Source of the DNA: Alphaproteobacteria bacterium
GTDB lineage: Bacteria > Pseudomonadota > Alphaproteobacteria > JALRGP01
Length of the DNA: 7,577 nt
Direction: 5' to 3'
NCBI GenBank assembly: GCA_023259685.1
Contig: JALRGP010000050.1
Location: 1 to 7,577, forward strand
Positions 1 to 6,309 of this stretch are shown here, one piece after another. How positions within the stretch are numbered: position 1 is the stretch's first letter; the number at the start of each line of letters is the position of its first letter. The translations under genes and the position numbers were made by a program. The notes below the pieces were generated by a model. It searched no databases, was not told where the DNA came from, and saw only the letters and a program-made list of their open reading frames with translations.

Positions 1-63
1 TAGCATGTATTACTTGGCTTTTAAATCCCTTCTATTCTTGTTGTAAATTTACCACAAATTTTC

Positions 64-1119
64 ATGCGTAGGCCCTGGGTGAGTATCGCAGCCGTTCATT
101 CGATGGAAAGCTTAGAAGATCATCATGTCCAGGAATTTAAAAAGAACCCAACGTCAGAGCGTGTTAAACAAATGTTAACTGACGCATATAATCAAAAAAC
201 CCCAGAAAGGACGATAGAATTTGTTCAAAATTTTAGGAAAAAACTAGATCTTAAGGGCCAATTTACCCTTAATAGACTATATAAAGATTCTCGTCCTGAT
301 AACGAAGATGAAAACATCAAACCAACGATCGATGAATTCATTAGCACGGGAAAGATTGATTTTCAGGGATTTGCTTCTTTAAAAAAGGTAGAGCATGGGA
401 TTGAGAATGCAAAAGTGATTACTTCTATCAAGTGGCCTGAGCTGAAAAAGTTAGAAGTTTCTAAAATCTCAGATGCCCAGGATGTAAGTGTGTCTATACA
501 AGCTAATCTTAATGAATTTAAAAATCCAAATTTTATGGTTCAATTGCAAGAGGCGATTAAACAGTTATTAGAGAAATATAAAAATCAATCTGAAAAAAAA
601 CAACAAGTTGACGAATTGAATAAACAAATACAAGGTGTTCAATCACAACTAGATGCAGCTCAGATAGAGATTGCGAGAGGAAATGATAACCTTGAGAGTG
701 CTAAGTTCCAAATAGCCTCATTTATGCATGATTTGACACTTTCTGTAAGCTCTGAGGACAAGGTTAGATTTGAGAGGGTTGTTAACAATCTTAAAATAGA
801 TCCGGAACTTAAGGTTGACGATAGCATATTTGAAAATCTTGAAAAGATTAAGTGCGATTCTACAGTTTTAGATCAAATTAAACCTCTCATAAATAATAGT
901 ACTGATACAACTTTTAAAAAATACATTCCACAGGTTGATATAGCTATCAATAGTATTAAAAATGCTCTTAAAGACTATGAGCAAGCTCAAGAAACAATGA
1001 CCAATTTGTCTGATCAAATGATTACTGTCGTGAATAAAATTAACGAACTTGGGCAGTCATACAATAACCCAAGTGATATGATTGTAACAAAAGCAGTATA
1101 TATACTGCTTTTGTGCTAA
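64..1119 (+). CDS. Orphan coiled-coil protein, unknown function
   Basis: I do not recognise this 351-residue protein. It is hydrophilic and rich in Lys, Glu, Asn and Gln. Long heptad-like helical stretches lie at about residues 158-215 and 293-330, so a coiled-coil, possibly oligomeric, protein is likely. I see no catalytic motif, and no membrane segment apart from a short hydrophobic end (VYILLLC) encoded inside a palindrome. The ATG at 64 has no clear Shine-Dalgarno; another in-frame ATG lies at 103 (residue 14), also without one. The frame is open upstream to a stop at 22-24. A different frame beginning with ATG at 5 encodes a short signal-like run (MYYLAFKSLLFLL) before a stop at 44-46, so a frameshifted secretion signal is possible. 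It stands alone and is not in an operon with the oppositely oriented aroC. An effector or structural role would be guesswork. That the frame is genuinely coding is fairly likely from its length in AT-rich DNA. Confidence 0.6.
   Translation: MRRPWVSIAAVHSMESLEDHHVQEFKKNPTSERVKQMLTDAYNQKTPERTIEFVQNFRKKLDLKGQFTLNRLYKDSRPDNEDENIKPTIDEFISTGKIDFQGFASLKKVEHGIENAKVITSIKWPELKKLEVSKISDAQDVSVSIQANLNEFKNPNFMVQLQEAIKQLLEKYKNQSEKKQQVDELNKQIQGVQSQLDAAQIEIARGNDNLESAKFQIASFMHDLTLSVSSEDKVRFERVVNNLKIDPELKVDDSIFENLEKIKCDSTVLDQIKPLINNSTDTTFKKYIPQVDIAINSIKNALKDYEQAQETMTNLSDQMITVVNKINELGQSYNNPSDMIVTKAVYILLLC
1087..1114. terminator. Perfect 28-bp palindrome, probable bidirectional terminator
   Basis: Every base from 1087 to 1114 pairs with its partner around the centre at 1100/1101. 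The core is GCAGTA-TATA-TACTGC, flanked by AAAA on the left and TTTT on the right. On either strand this gives a short hairpin followed by a U-run, the form of a weak bidirectional intrinsic terminator. It overlaps the last codons of the coiled-coil gene, whose TAA is at 1117-1119. It could also stop minus-strand transcripts coming from aroC. A protein-binding palindrome is the alternative reading. Confidence 0.55.
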
Positions 1120-1324
1120 ACATTGTATGAATTCTTCATGAAATCCTAAATATAAGATTGTTTTTGTACAGAAGTACAGAAAGAAGGTTTTATAAAAAAA
1201 GATCTGGAAATATTTGGTAATTGAAACGTTACATCCAAAGGTTAAAGAGCACCACAAAGCTAAAGAAATATTAGAAATTTTAAAGATATGATTAAAGGAA
1301 TGCTTTCGGACATTTCTTTAAATA
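1120..1324. other. Intergenic stretch, possibly decayed coding sequence
   Basis: About 205 bases separate the coiled-coil gene from the aroC stop codon. There is no intact gene and no RNA gene that I can recognise. On the plus strand, 1220-1291 reads as a 23-residue Lys/Glu/Leu-rich stretch (IETLHPKVKEHHKAKEILEI and on) ending in TGA. The bases just before it read as a similar helix-forming peptide in another frame (KKDLEIFGN, then a stop). This could be the frameshifted tail of a lost gene, but it is short and A-rich enough to be chance. No strong terminator for aroC is visible apart from the palindrome further left. Confidence 0.25.
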
Positions 1325-2383
1325 TTACGTCTGAATACTACGCCACCTTAGCAAATGATCTAATAATGTTAAACTCATCATGGCCTTTGCAATTGGGACT
1401 GCACGAATTCCAACGCATGGATCATGACGTCCCTCAATGTCAATGCGATGAGAACGTCCTTTCACATCAATTGTCTCTCTTAGTTGTTTAGTTGAACTGG
1501 TGGGTTTCAAAGATAATGTGCACGTAATGGCAGAACCCGTTGATATACCTGCTAAAATTCCACCTGAGCGGTTGGACATAAATCCGGATGATGTTATTTC
1601 ATCGAATCCTTGGGGTGCTTCTACACACGCCACTCCATCGCCAATTTCAACTGCTTTGACGGCATTGATACTCATCATCGCTTTGGCAAGATCGGCGTCC
1701 AATTTGTCATACACGGGCTCTCCAAGGCCTGCTGGACACCCAACCGCCTCCACATAAATTTTTGCCCCTAAAGACGTGTGATTGTCTTTGGCATGGGTTA
1801 ATGCATTAATCCAACTGGTTAATGTTGTTGGGTCTGGGCAAAAAAAATCATTACCTTCTGCAAAATTCCAATCAATTGATCCTTGAAGAGTATGAGGACC
1901 AATTTGGATAACAGCCCCATTAATCATGATATCAGGATAAAAAAAACGAAGCCCTAATAAAGCCATTTGACCTGCTGCCACCCGCACTGCTGTTTCTCTG
2001 GCAGATGCACGACCACCACCCCGTGTATCCCAAATGCCATACTTTTTATAATAAGAAAAATCTCCATGGCCAGGTCTAAAGATCTGTTCATAGGGACCAT
2101 AATCTGCAGAGCGTTGATTTTCATTAAAAATCTGAAACGCAATGGGGGTGCCCGTTGTCATACCTTGATAAATACCACTTAAAATATGAATTTTATCGGT
2201 TTCTGTACGAGGAGTATGAAATGTACTACGTCCTGGGCGGCGCTGATCAAGGCCGTGTTGGATGAAATTAATATCAAAGGGAATGCGCGGCGGCATTCCG
2301 TCCAAAACGCCACCAATACACGGGCCATGGCTTTCTCCAAAGCTGGTTAATTTCAGAAGGCCTCCAAAAGAATTACCAGCCAT
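1325..2383 (-). CDS. aroC: Chorismate synthase
   Basis: AroC converts 5-enolpyruvylshikimate-3-phosphate to chorismate in the cytoplasm, using reduced FMN as cofactor. It is the last step of the shikimate pathway and feeds aromatic amino acids, folate and quinones. The 352 residues match the usual family length. Visible signatures are FGESHGP near the N-terminus (His19), RRPGRS at 48-53, RPGHGD with the second conserved His at 106, RGGGRASARETA at about 121-132, SNRSGGILAGIS, and RHDPCVGIRAVPIAKAM near the C-terminus. RPGHGD has Gly where I would expect Ala (RPGHAD), and the GSxxxDEI-type segment before SNRSGG looks about two residues shorter than the E. coli form; both comparisons are from memory. 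The ATG directly follows the rimM stop (TAAATG on the minus strand), so translation is probably coupled. It is the last gene of the fabD-rimM-aroC cluster. Confidence 0.97.
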   Translation of the reverse strand: MAGNSFGGLLKLTSFGESHGPCIGGVLDGMPPRIPFDINFIQHGLDQRRPGRSTFHTPRTETDKIHILSGIYQGMTTGTPIAFQIFNENQRSADYGPYEQIFRPGHGDFSYYKKYGIWDTRGGGRASARETAVRVAAGQMALLGLRFFYPDIMINGAVIQIGPHTLQGSIDWNFAEGNDFFCPDPTTLTSWINALTHAKDNHTSLGAKIYVEAVGCPAGLGEPVYDKLDADLAKAMMSINAVKAVEIGDGVACVEAPQGFDEITSSGFMSNRSGGILAGISTGSAITCTLSLKPTSSTKQLRETIDVKGRSHRIDIEGRHDPCVGIRAVPIAKAMMSLTLLDHLLRWRSIQT

Positions 2384-2863
2384 TTAAATTAAAAAATCCT
2401 TATTAATGTCAATAGTTTTTTTTTCTATATCAACGTGCAGGATGGCTTCTTTGTGAAAAGGTATAGTATGAATATTTTTATCAAACGTTTCGATTGTTAA
2501 AAAGGTACCGGCCCCATAATTCTCGACGCCAATCACAATACCAAAATCAGGAATGACGAGTCCTTCTAAATCTGTAAAATAATATTCAGCTGGATCAGAT
2601 AAATTCGGCAGTTGGGCGCGTGTAATAAATAATTCTGTTCCTTTTAATGCTTCTGCTTGGGTACGATCAGTAATATGAGAAAACCTCACCACAAGGATAC
2701 CATCTTTTTTAATGCGTATAATTTTTAAAGAATAGGTGTGGCCTTGTTCATCTTGCAGATCGCCGTAAGATGCAATATCCAAAGCCTTGTCTGTATAAGA
2801 TCGCACATGAATGTCTCCTTTGATTCCAAAAGGAGACAATATTTTACCAACTTTTAAAAGCAT
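2384..2863 (-). CDS. rimM: Ribosome maturation factor RimM
   Basis: RimM binds the 30S subunit, through ribosomal protein S19 in known cases, and assists maturation of the 16S rRNA head domain. The protein has 159 residues, at the short end of the family. The N-terminal RimM barrel shows VGKILSPFGIKGDIHVRSYT (residues 5-24) and a VVRFSHITDRTQAEALKG segment (58-75). The C-terminal PRC-barrel begins at about EYYFTDLEGL (93-102), followed by IGVENYGAGTFLTIE and IPFHKEAILHVDIEKKTIDI. The start at 2863 lies inside the end of fabD (20-base overlap) and was chosen because it aligns with the family N-terminus; the Shine-Dalgarno is weak, which fits translational coupling. The classical neighbours rpsP, trmD and rplS are absent, so this gene has an unusual location. 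Confidence 0.95.
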   Translation of the reverse strand: MLLKVGKILSPFGIKGDIHVRSYTDKALDIASYGDLQDEQGHTYSLKIIRIKKDGILVVRFSHITDRTQAEALKGTELFITRAQLPNLSDPAEYYFTDLEGLVIPDFGIVIGVENYGAGTFLTIETFDKNIHTIPFHKEAILHVDIEKKTIDINKDFLI

Positions 2864-3800
2864 GGGCTAATTGACTGAGGTCTTGAAGATTAGATACATT
2901 GCAACAGGTTGCATGAGGTAAAATCCTTTGGATTAATTGAGTTAACACTTTACCAGGTCCAATTTCTACGAAATGCGTAAACCCCATTTCATCTAATCGC
3001 GCAATGGATTCTCTAAAACGCACCCGTCCCGTCATTTGTTGATACAACAATTGGGAAACCATGTGAGGTGAATCCAAAGTATTTGCAGTAACATTCATCA
3101 CGACAGGAACCTTTGGCTGTGAAAATTCAATGGCATCTAAGGTGATTTTTAATGAATCAGCGGCATTTTGCATGAGAGGACTATGGAAAGCAGAGCTCAC
3201 CGGTAAAATAACACATCGTTTTGCACCTTTGGCCTTTGATAAATGCATAACTTCCTCCACCGCCTCAGTATGTCCACTGACAATGACTTGTTCTAAAGAA
3301 TTATCATTGGCAACACAACATAGATTATTAGTATTTTGGAAATTTTCAGTAATCGATTCAATTTCTGAAATAGGTAAACCAATAATGGCTGCCATGGTTC
3401 CAGATCCGTCTCCAAGGGATTGTTGCATCAGTTGCCCTCGAATTTTAACCAAAAATATGCCATCACGTGGCTGCAAAGAGCCTGCACATGTTAACGCTGT
3501 ATATTCCCCCAAGGAATGACCAATCATTGCTTGGCATAGCTCATGGGACGGGCGCCCTAAAGTGACTTCAATAGCCTTTTGAATCATTAAACTTACTGAA
3601 AAAATCGTAGGTTGAGCATTTTCTGTTTGTTTTAAAATATCTTCGGGCGCATGGCATATTAAATTTTTTAAATCTTGTTGAATAATATCGCTGAGTTCAT
3701 CCAATACATGTTTGGATTCAGGGATATTATGATAAATATCCTCACCCATTTTAACGTTTTGTGACCCTTGCCCGGGATAGACAAAAACAATTTTTGACAT
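2844..3800 (-). CDS. fabD: Malonyl-CoA:ACP transacylase
   Basis: FabD transfers malonyl groups from CoA to acyl carrier protein, supplying the extender unit for type II fatty-acid synthesis in the cytoplasm. At 318 residues it is close to the usual length of about 310. It begins with the family start VFVYPGQGSQ (Gln11). It carries the nucleophile motif GHSLGEYTAL (Ser96), the malonate-binding Arg in KIRGQLMQ (Arg121), GSGTMAAIIGL, the catalytic His in SSAFHSPLM (His206), GRVRFRESI and EIGPGKVLTQLI. All expected catalytic residues are present. The ATG at 3800 is preceded on the minus strand by GGA about nine bases upstream, a modest ribosome-binding site. It heads the leftward cluster and overlaps rimM. 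The usual fabG, acpP and fabF partners are not beside it. Confidence 0.97.
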   Translation of the reverse strand: MSKIVFVYPGQGSQNVKMGEDIYHNIPESKHVLDELSDIIQQDLKNLICHAPEDILKQTENAQPTIFSVSLMIQKAIEVTLGRPSHELCQAMIGHSLGEYTALTCAGSLQPRDGIFLVKIRGQLMQQSLGDGSGTMAAIIGLPISEIESITENFQNTNNLCCVANDNSLEQVIVSGHTEAVEEVMHLSKAKGAKRCVILPVSSAFHSPLMQNAADSLKITLDAIEFSQPKVPVVMNVTANTLDSPHMVSQLLYQQMTGRVRFRESIARLDEMGFTHFVEIGPGKVLTQLIQRILPHATCCNVSNLQDLSQLAHAFKSW

Positions 3801-3880
3801 AAAATTTTTCCAAAAACAATGACAGCTTAATTTAAGTTAGCACAATGTTCTTATATATATTGAAAAACTTAAAAATTGCA

Positions 3881-4086
3881 TGGGGGTGCGATTAAAAGTG
3901 GGGGCTAGGCTGCAAGATTTTTCTCCCAAGATGATTCTTTAATTCATTCACAAGATTTTCAAGTTTTTCAGTGTTTGTTGTCATGATATGTTTTTTTTTG
4001 ATAATTTATTTTAATAATTTTCAGATCAATTATTGATTTTTTAAAAAAATTAAAATGATCCCCCTCACTTTTAATCACGCCCCCCA
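3881..4086. repeat. 206-bp segment bounded by G-rich inverted repeats (MITE-like)
   Basis: The left arm at 3881-3904 is TGGGGG, then TGC, then GATTAAAAGTG, then GGGG. The right arm at 4060-4086, read on the minus strand, is TGGGGGG, then CGT, then GATTAAAAGTG, then AGGGGG. The 11-base core GATTAAAAGTG is identical, and both arms have G-runs on either side of it. The outer ends are TG at the left and CA at the right. The interior of about 155 bases is AT-rich and has no open frame. No target duplication is evident in the flanks (tgca on the left, agat on the right). Tandem 'TTAAAAGTG' blocks recall the ends of some IS21-type elements, but this is memory rather than a match. A non-autonomous transposon or paired remnant ends is the best reading. 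Confidence 0.55.
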
Positions 4087-4098
4087 AGATTAATGGTT

Positions 4099-4128
4099 TT
4101 TACGATATTTCAAATTTTTTGCTACAAT
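4099..4128 (+). promoter_or_regulatory. Candidate sigma-70 promoter for the carboxypeptidase operon
   Basis: TTTACG at 4099-4104 and TACAAT at 4123-4128 are separated by 18 bases. The -10 matches the TATAAT consensus at five of six positions; the -35 is weaker. Transcription would start near 4135, giving a leader of about 20 bases before the ATG at 4154. The site lies just outside the inverted-repeat element. In DNA this AT-rich, chance matches are common. Confidence 0.4.
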
Positions 4129-4153
4129 AAAAATAAAAAATTTTTTCTAATCA

Positions 4154-5071
4154 ATGATTAAAAAAATTATTTGTGCATTTCATTTATCTTTATGTTTTTC
4201 TTTGCCTGCTGATCGTTTTTCTTACATTGTTGTAGAAGGTAGAACTGGAAAAATTTTAGATGCTCACCATGCAAATCGACCACAACAACCTGCCTCTTTG
4301 ACAAAAAAAATGACATTACGTCTATTGTTTGAGGCTTTAAAGTCAAAAAAAATCACATTATCAACAAAATTTTTTGTATCAGCATTAGCTCAAAAGCAGA
4401 TGCCATCTCGATTAGATTTAAAAAAAGGAGAATGGGTATCGGTTGAATCATTAATCAAAGGATTGGTGACAAAATCTGCTAATGATGGTTGTATCGTTGT
4501 GGCTGAAAACTTAGCAGGATCTGTAGATAAATTTGTCAAACTGATGAATAAAAGGGCTCATCAATTGGGTATGAAGCATACAGTTTTTCACAATCCATCC
4601 GGAGTTCCAAACAACAAACAACAATCTACTGCCTACGATATGGTATTGCTGGCTCAATCTTTATACCGTGATTTCCCGCAATATTTTCATTATTTCAAGA
4701 CCAAAGGGTTTCAATTTAGAAATAAACATTACAAAAACCATAACAAATTATTAGGAAAAATTGATGGATTGGATGGAATGAAAACAGGATATGTTGAAAA
4801 AGCTGGTTTTTGTATTACCACAAGCACATCTCGCATTGTAAAAGGTAAAAAAGTTCGCCTTTTTGTTGTTGTTTTGGGAGGAAAAACTGCCAAAAGCCGA
4901 GATTTTAAGACAATTGAATTGATCGAGAATAATTACGCAAAAATAGGGTACACAGCCCAGTGTTCTTACAAAATGAAAAAACATGATTCTGTTGATCAAG
5001 CATTGTCTGATATTGATACGTTGCCCGTTGGTTGGTCTAAACCAAAGATGTCATCATCTCATGCGGCGTGA
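4154..5071 (+). CDS. D-alanyl-D-alanine carboxypeptidase (S11 family, DacA-like)
   Basis: This is a low-molecular-weight penicillin-binding protein that would remove the terminal D-Ala from peptidoglycan pentapeptides in the periplasm. All three active-site motifs are present in order: SLTK (Ser48, Lys51) within PASLTKKMT, SAN at 108-110 within KSANDGC, and KTG at 210-212 within GMKTGY. A signal peptide is likely, with basic MIKK, then a hydrophobic stretch to about residue 17, and cleavage near LPA/D. At 305 residues it is short: the transpeptidase fold ends near residue 262 and only about 43 more residues follow. The PBP5-type C-terminal beta domain and membrane-anchoring amphipathic helix are not evident, so the enzyme is probably soluble in the periplasm. 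The ATG at 4154 lacks a Shine-Dalgarno, consistent with a short-leader transcript. It heads a four-gene overlapping set. Confidence 0.93.
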   Translation: MIKKIICAFHLSLCFSLPADRFSYIVVEGRTGKILDAHHANRPQQPASLTKKMTLRLLFEALKSKKITLSTKFFVSALAQKQMPSRLDLKKGEWVSVESLIKGLVTKSANDGCIVVAENLAGSVDKFVKLMNKRAHQLGMKHTVFHNPSGVPNNKQQSTAYDMVLLAQSLYRDFPQYFHYFKTKGFQFRNKHYKNHNKLLGKIDGLDGMKTGYVEKAGFCITTSTSRIVKGKKVRLFVVVLGGKTAKSRDFKTIELIENNYAKIGYTAQCSYKMKKHDSVDQALSDIDTLPVGWSKPKMSSSHAA

Positions 5072-5309
5072 TGACATCCAATTGCTTTACGTATGCCTAG
5101 CATGCATTCAAAATGATATCGACCAAGGAGTTGATGTATCCTGGTCTTTACAATGGCTAGAGGAAAAAGTTATGCATTTATATCAACAACAATTGCTATC
5201 AAAAAATGATATGAAAAATTTAATGATGATGGTGGAAGACGTTTTAAAAAGCATGAAAAAAGCCCTTTATTTTGAAAAATGTATGGAGCGGTATTATGAT
5301 TATATTTGA
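5061..5309 (+). CDS. Small helical protein of unknown function (82 aa)
   Basis: I do not recognise this protein. The frame is open from 4983, but the ATG at 5061 is the more credible start because it overlaps the carboxypeptidase gene by only 11 bases, whereas the upstream ATG would overlap by 89. From 5061 it encodes about 82 residues starting MRRDDIQLLYVCLACIQNDI. It looks wholly alpha-helical: a mildly hydrophobic first helix, a short stretch around VDVSWSLQWLEEK, then a Met/Leu/Lys-rich amphipathic region (NLMMMVEDVLKSMKKAL) and an aromatic end, MERYYDYI. There is no signal peptide, membrane segment or metal-binding motif. The overlaps on both sides argue that it is translated and co-transcribed with the carboxypeptidase and the SemiSWEET gene. 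Its role is unknown. Confidence 0.6.
   Translation: MRRDDIQLLYVCLACIQNDIDQGVDVSWSLQWLEEKVMHLYQQQLLSKNDMKNLMMMVEDVLKSMKKALYFEKCMERYYDYI
5285..5288 (+). promoter_or_regulatory. Shine-Dalgarno that sets the SemiSWEET start
   Basis: GGAG at 5285-5288 lies seven bases before the ATG at 5296. It supports that ATG over the in-frame TTG at 5272, which has no such site and would add eight residues absent from typical SemiSWEET proteins. It lies inside the coding region of the preceding small gene. Confidence 0.65.
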
Positions 5310-5568
5310 GGCAATTGGATGGTACGCTGCGGGATTATCGATGATAACTTTTATACCGCAAGTTTTTTACGTATATAAAAGACGAAGTGCCAAAGATATT
5401 TCTATCATCTCATTTTCTGTTTTGATCCTGAGTTCAACCTTATGGCTAATTTACGGATTGTCACTCATGTCAGGATGCATCATTTTAACAAATGTATGTA
5501 ATATTATATGTGGTGTTTCTATTTTAATCATGAAGAAAAAATTTGCACAAGAACATGATAATGAATGA
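5296..5568 (+). CDS. SemiSWEET-type sugar transporter (MtN3/PQ-loop family)
   Basis: This is a roughly 90-residue integral inner-membrane protein of the SemiSWEET family. Those proteins have one three-helix bundle and form homodimers that pass sugars by facilitated diffusion. Helix 1 runs over about residues 3-22 and contains the family PQ motif in ITFIPQVFYVYK. It is followed by the cytosolic RRSAKDIS, the typical (K/R)SAKDIS signature. Helix 2 is IISFSVLILSSTLWLIYGLSL, with the characteristic LWLIYG. Helix 3, IILTNVCNIICGVSILI, carries the conserved Asn. The end is a short charged tail. The start at 5296 has a good GGAG ribosome-binding site and overlaps the preceding gene by 14 bases; the end overlaps the methyltransferase gene. 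The substrate cannot be read from sequence. For a host-dependent bacterium a role in taking up host sugar is plausible but inferred. Confidence 0.9.
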   Translation: MIIFEAIGWYAAGLSMITFIPQVFYVYKRRSAKDISIISFSVLILSSTLWLIYGLSLMSGCIILTNVCNIICGVSILIMKKKFAQEHDNE

Positions 5569-6301
5569 CGAAGATATTGTTAAAAATTGGATTTTAGGCC
5601 GTAAAATTTCCCTGTACCAACCCAAAAAAGGGTACAAAGTTTCCATTGATGCTATTTTATTGTCTGCTTTCGCACAGCCTCATCCTAACTCCACTGTCCT
5701 TGACGTAGGTGCGGGGGTTGGAGGAGTATGCCTTCCCCTAGCTTATCGTCACCCAACCATTCAGGTGACATCCATTGAGTGCCAAGACATAATGGTTAAT
5801 TTATTAAAAAAGAATATTGAGAGTAATCAGATGCATGATCGCATACATATCATTCATGAATCAATTGAATCATCCACGCTAGCACCATTAACTTTTGATC
5901 ATGTTGTCACAAATCCTCCCTATTTTGAATACCATAAAATCAAAGCAATGACTAAAAATTCTCCCAATCCAAGTAAATTAATTTGCCATCATGGACATTT
6001 AAAAAAATGGGTGTCTTTTTGTGTACGGATGCTTAAATCAAAAGGATATTTATGGATGATTATCCCAACACAACGCTTAAGTGATGTTTTAAATATTTTT
6101 GATGAGAAAAAAATGGGTCATATTACCATCACGCCGTTATGGAGTAAAAATGGTCATTCCTCCCATCGATTAATGATTTGTGCGCAAAAACAATCCAAAT
6201 CACCATTAGAATTAAACCCCGGGATCGTTGTTCACCATGATGATGGAAGTTATACTGATGACATTAACGATATGCTCAGCTTTTGTGAAATAAAGGGATA
6301 A
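5555..6301 (+). CDS. TrmN6-like tRNA(adenine-N6) methyltransferase (COG4123)
   Basis: This is a class I SAM-dependent methyltransferase of the family that in E. coli makes m6A37 in tRNA-Val1. It would act in the cytoplasm. With the start at 5555, which gives 248 residues, it shows the family N-terminus LGRKISLYQPKKGYKVSIDA, then SAM motif I VLDVGAGVGGVCLPLA (about 48-63), the acidic SIECQ after strand 2, and the amino-methyltransferase motif NPPYFE (120-125), typical of adenine-N6 enzymes. The C-terminal part carries PLW..NGHSSHRLMICAQK, followed by PLELNPGIVVHHDDGSYT, a conserved tail in this group. An in-frame TTG at 5543 and an ATG at 5561 are alternative starts; none has a strong ribosome-binding site, and coupling to the overlapping SemiSWEET gene is likely. 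The target tRNA is inferred from the family only. Confidence 0.88.
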   Translation: MIMNDEDIVKNWILGRKISLYQPKKGYKVSIDAILLSAFAQPHPNSTVLDVGAGVGGVCLPLAYRHPTIQVTSIECQDIMVNLLKKNIESNQMHDRIHIIHESIESSTLAPLTFDHVVTNPPYFEYHKIKAMTKNSPNPSKLICHHGHLKKWVSFCVRMLKSKGYLWMIIPTQRLSDVLNIFDEKKMGHITITPLWSKNGHSSHRLMICAQKQSKSPLELNPGIVVHHDDGSYTDDINDMLSFCEIKG

Positions 6302-6309
6302 AATTTTAT

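Larger units (their letters stand above)
3801..4153. other. Divergent intergenic region between fabD and the carboxypeptidase gene
   Basis: This 353-base AT-rich spacer must hold the promoters for both directions. Most of it (3881-4086) is the inverted-repeat element listed separately, with a run of nine Ts at 3991-3999 in its interior. On the fabD side, 3801-3880, there is no strong minus-strand sigma-70 match. A TATATATAAG run (about 3852-3861, read on the minus strand) could be a -10 region, but I cannot pair it with a good -35. No coding sequence or structured RNA was recognised. Confidence 0.5.

Noticed and set aside
1057..1257. Minus-strand frame of 66 codons rich in Phe, Tyr and Cys
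   Set aside because: It runs through the palindrome and the end of the orphan gene, has no ribosome-binding site, and its composition is that of translated AT-rich non-coding DNA.
1288..1757. Plus-strand open frames at 1288-1491 and 1500-1757
   Set aside because: Both lie almost wholly opposite aroC, which has full family motifs; their products resemble nothing and show the pattern of antisense shadows.
1967..2182. Plus-strand frame of 71 codons, and minus-strand frame at 1954-2142
   Set aside because: Other-frame shadows of the conserved middle of aroC.
3130..3519. Plus-strand frame of 129 codons opposite fabD
   Set aside because: The fabD strand carries all catalytic motifs here; the opposite frame has no recognisable domain and no independent upstream region.
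3991..3999. Run of nine Ts as a phase-variable tract
   Set aside because: It lies in the non-coding interior of the inverted-repeat element and not between promoter elements that I can identify; homopolymers this long are common in DNA this AT-rich.
3881..4086. Reading the two G-rich arms as an intrinsic terminator
   Set aside because: The arms are separated by about 155 bases, too far for a terminator hairpin, and there is no U-run directly after the second arm in the needed place.
4751..4999. Minus-strand frame opposite the carboxypeptidase KTG region
   Set aside because: Shadow of a gene with clear active-site motifs.
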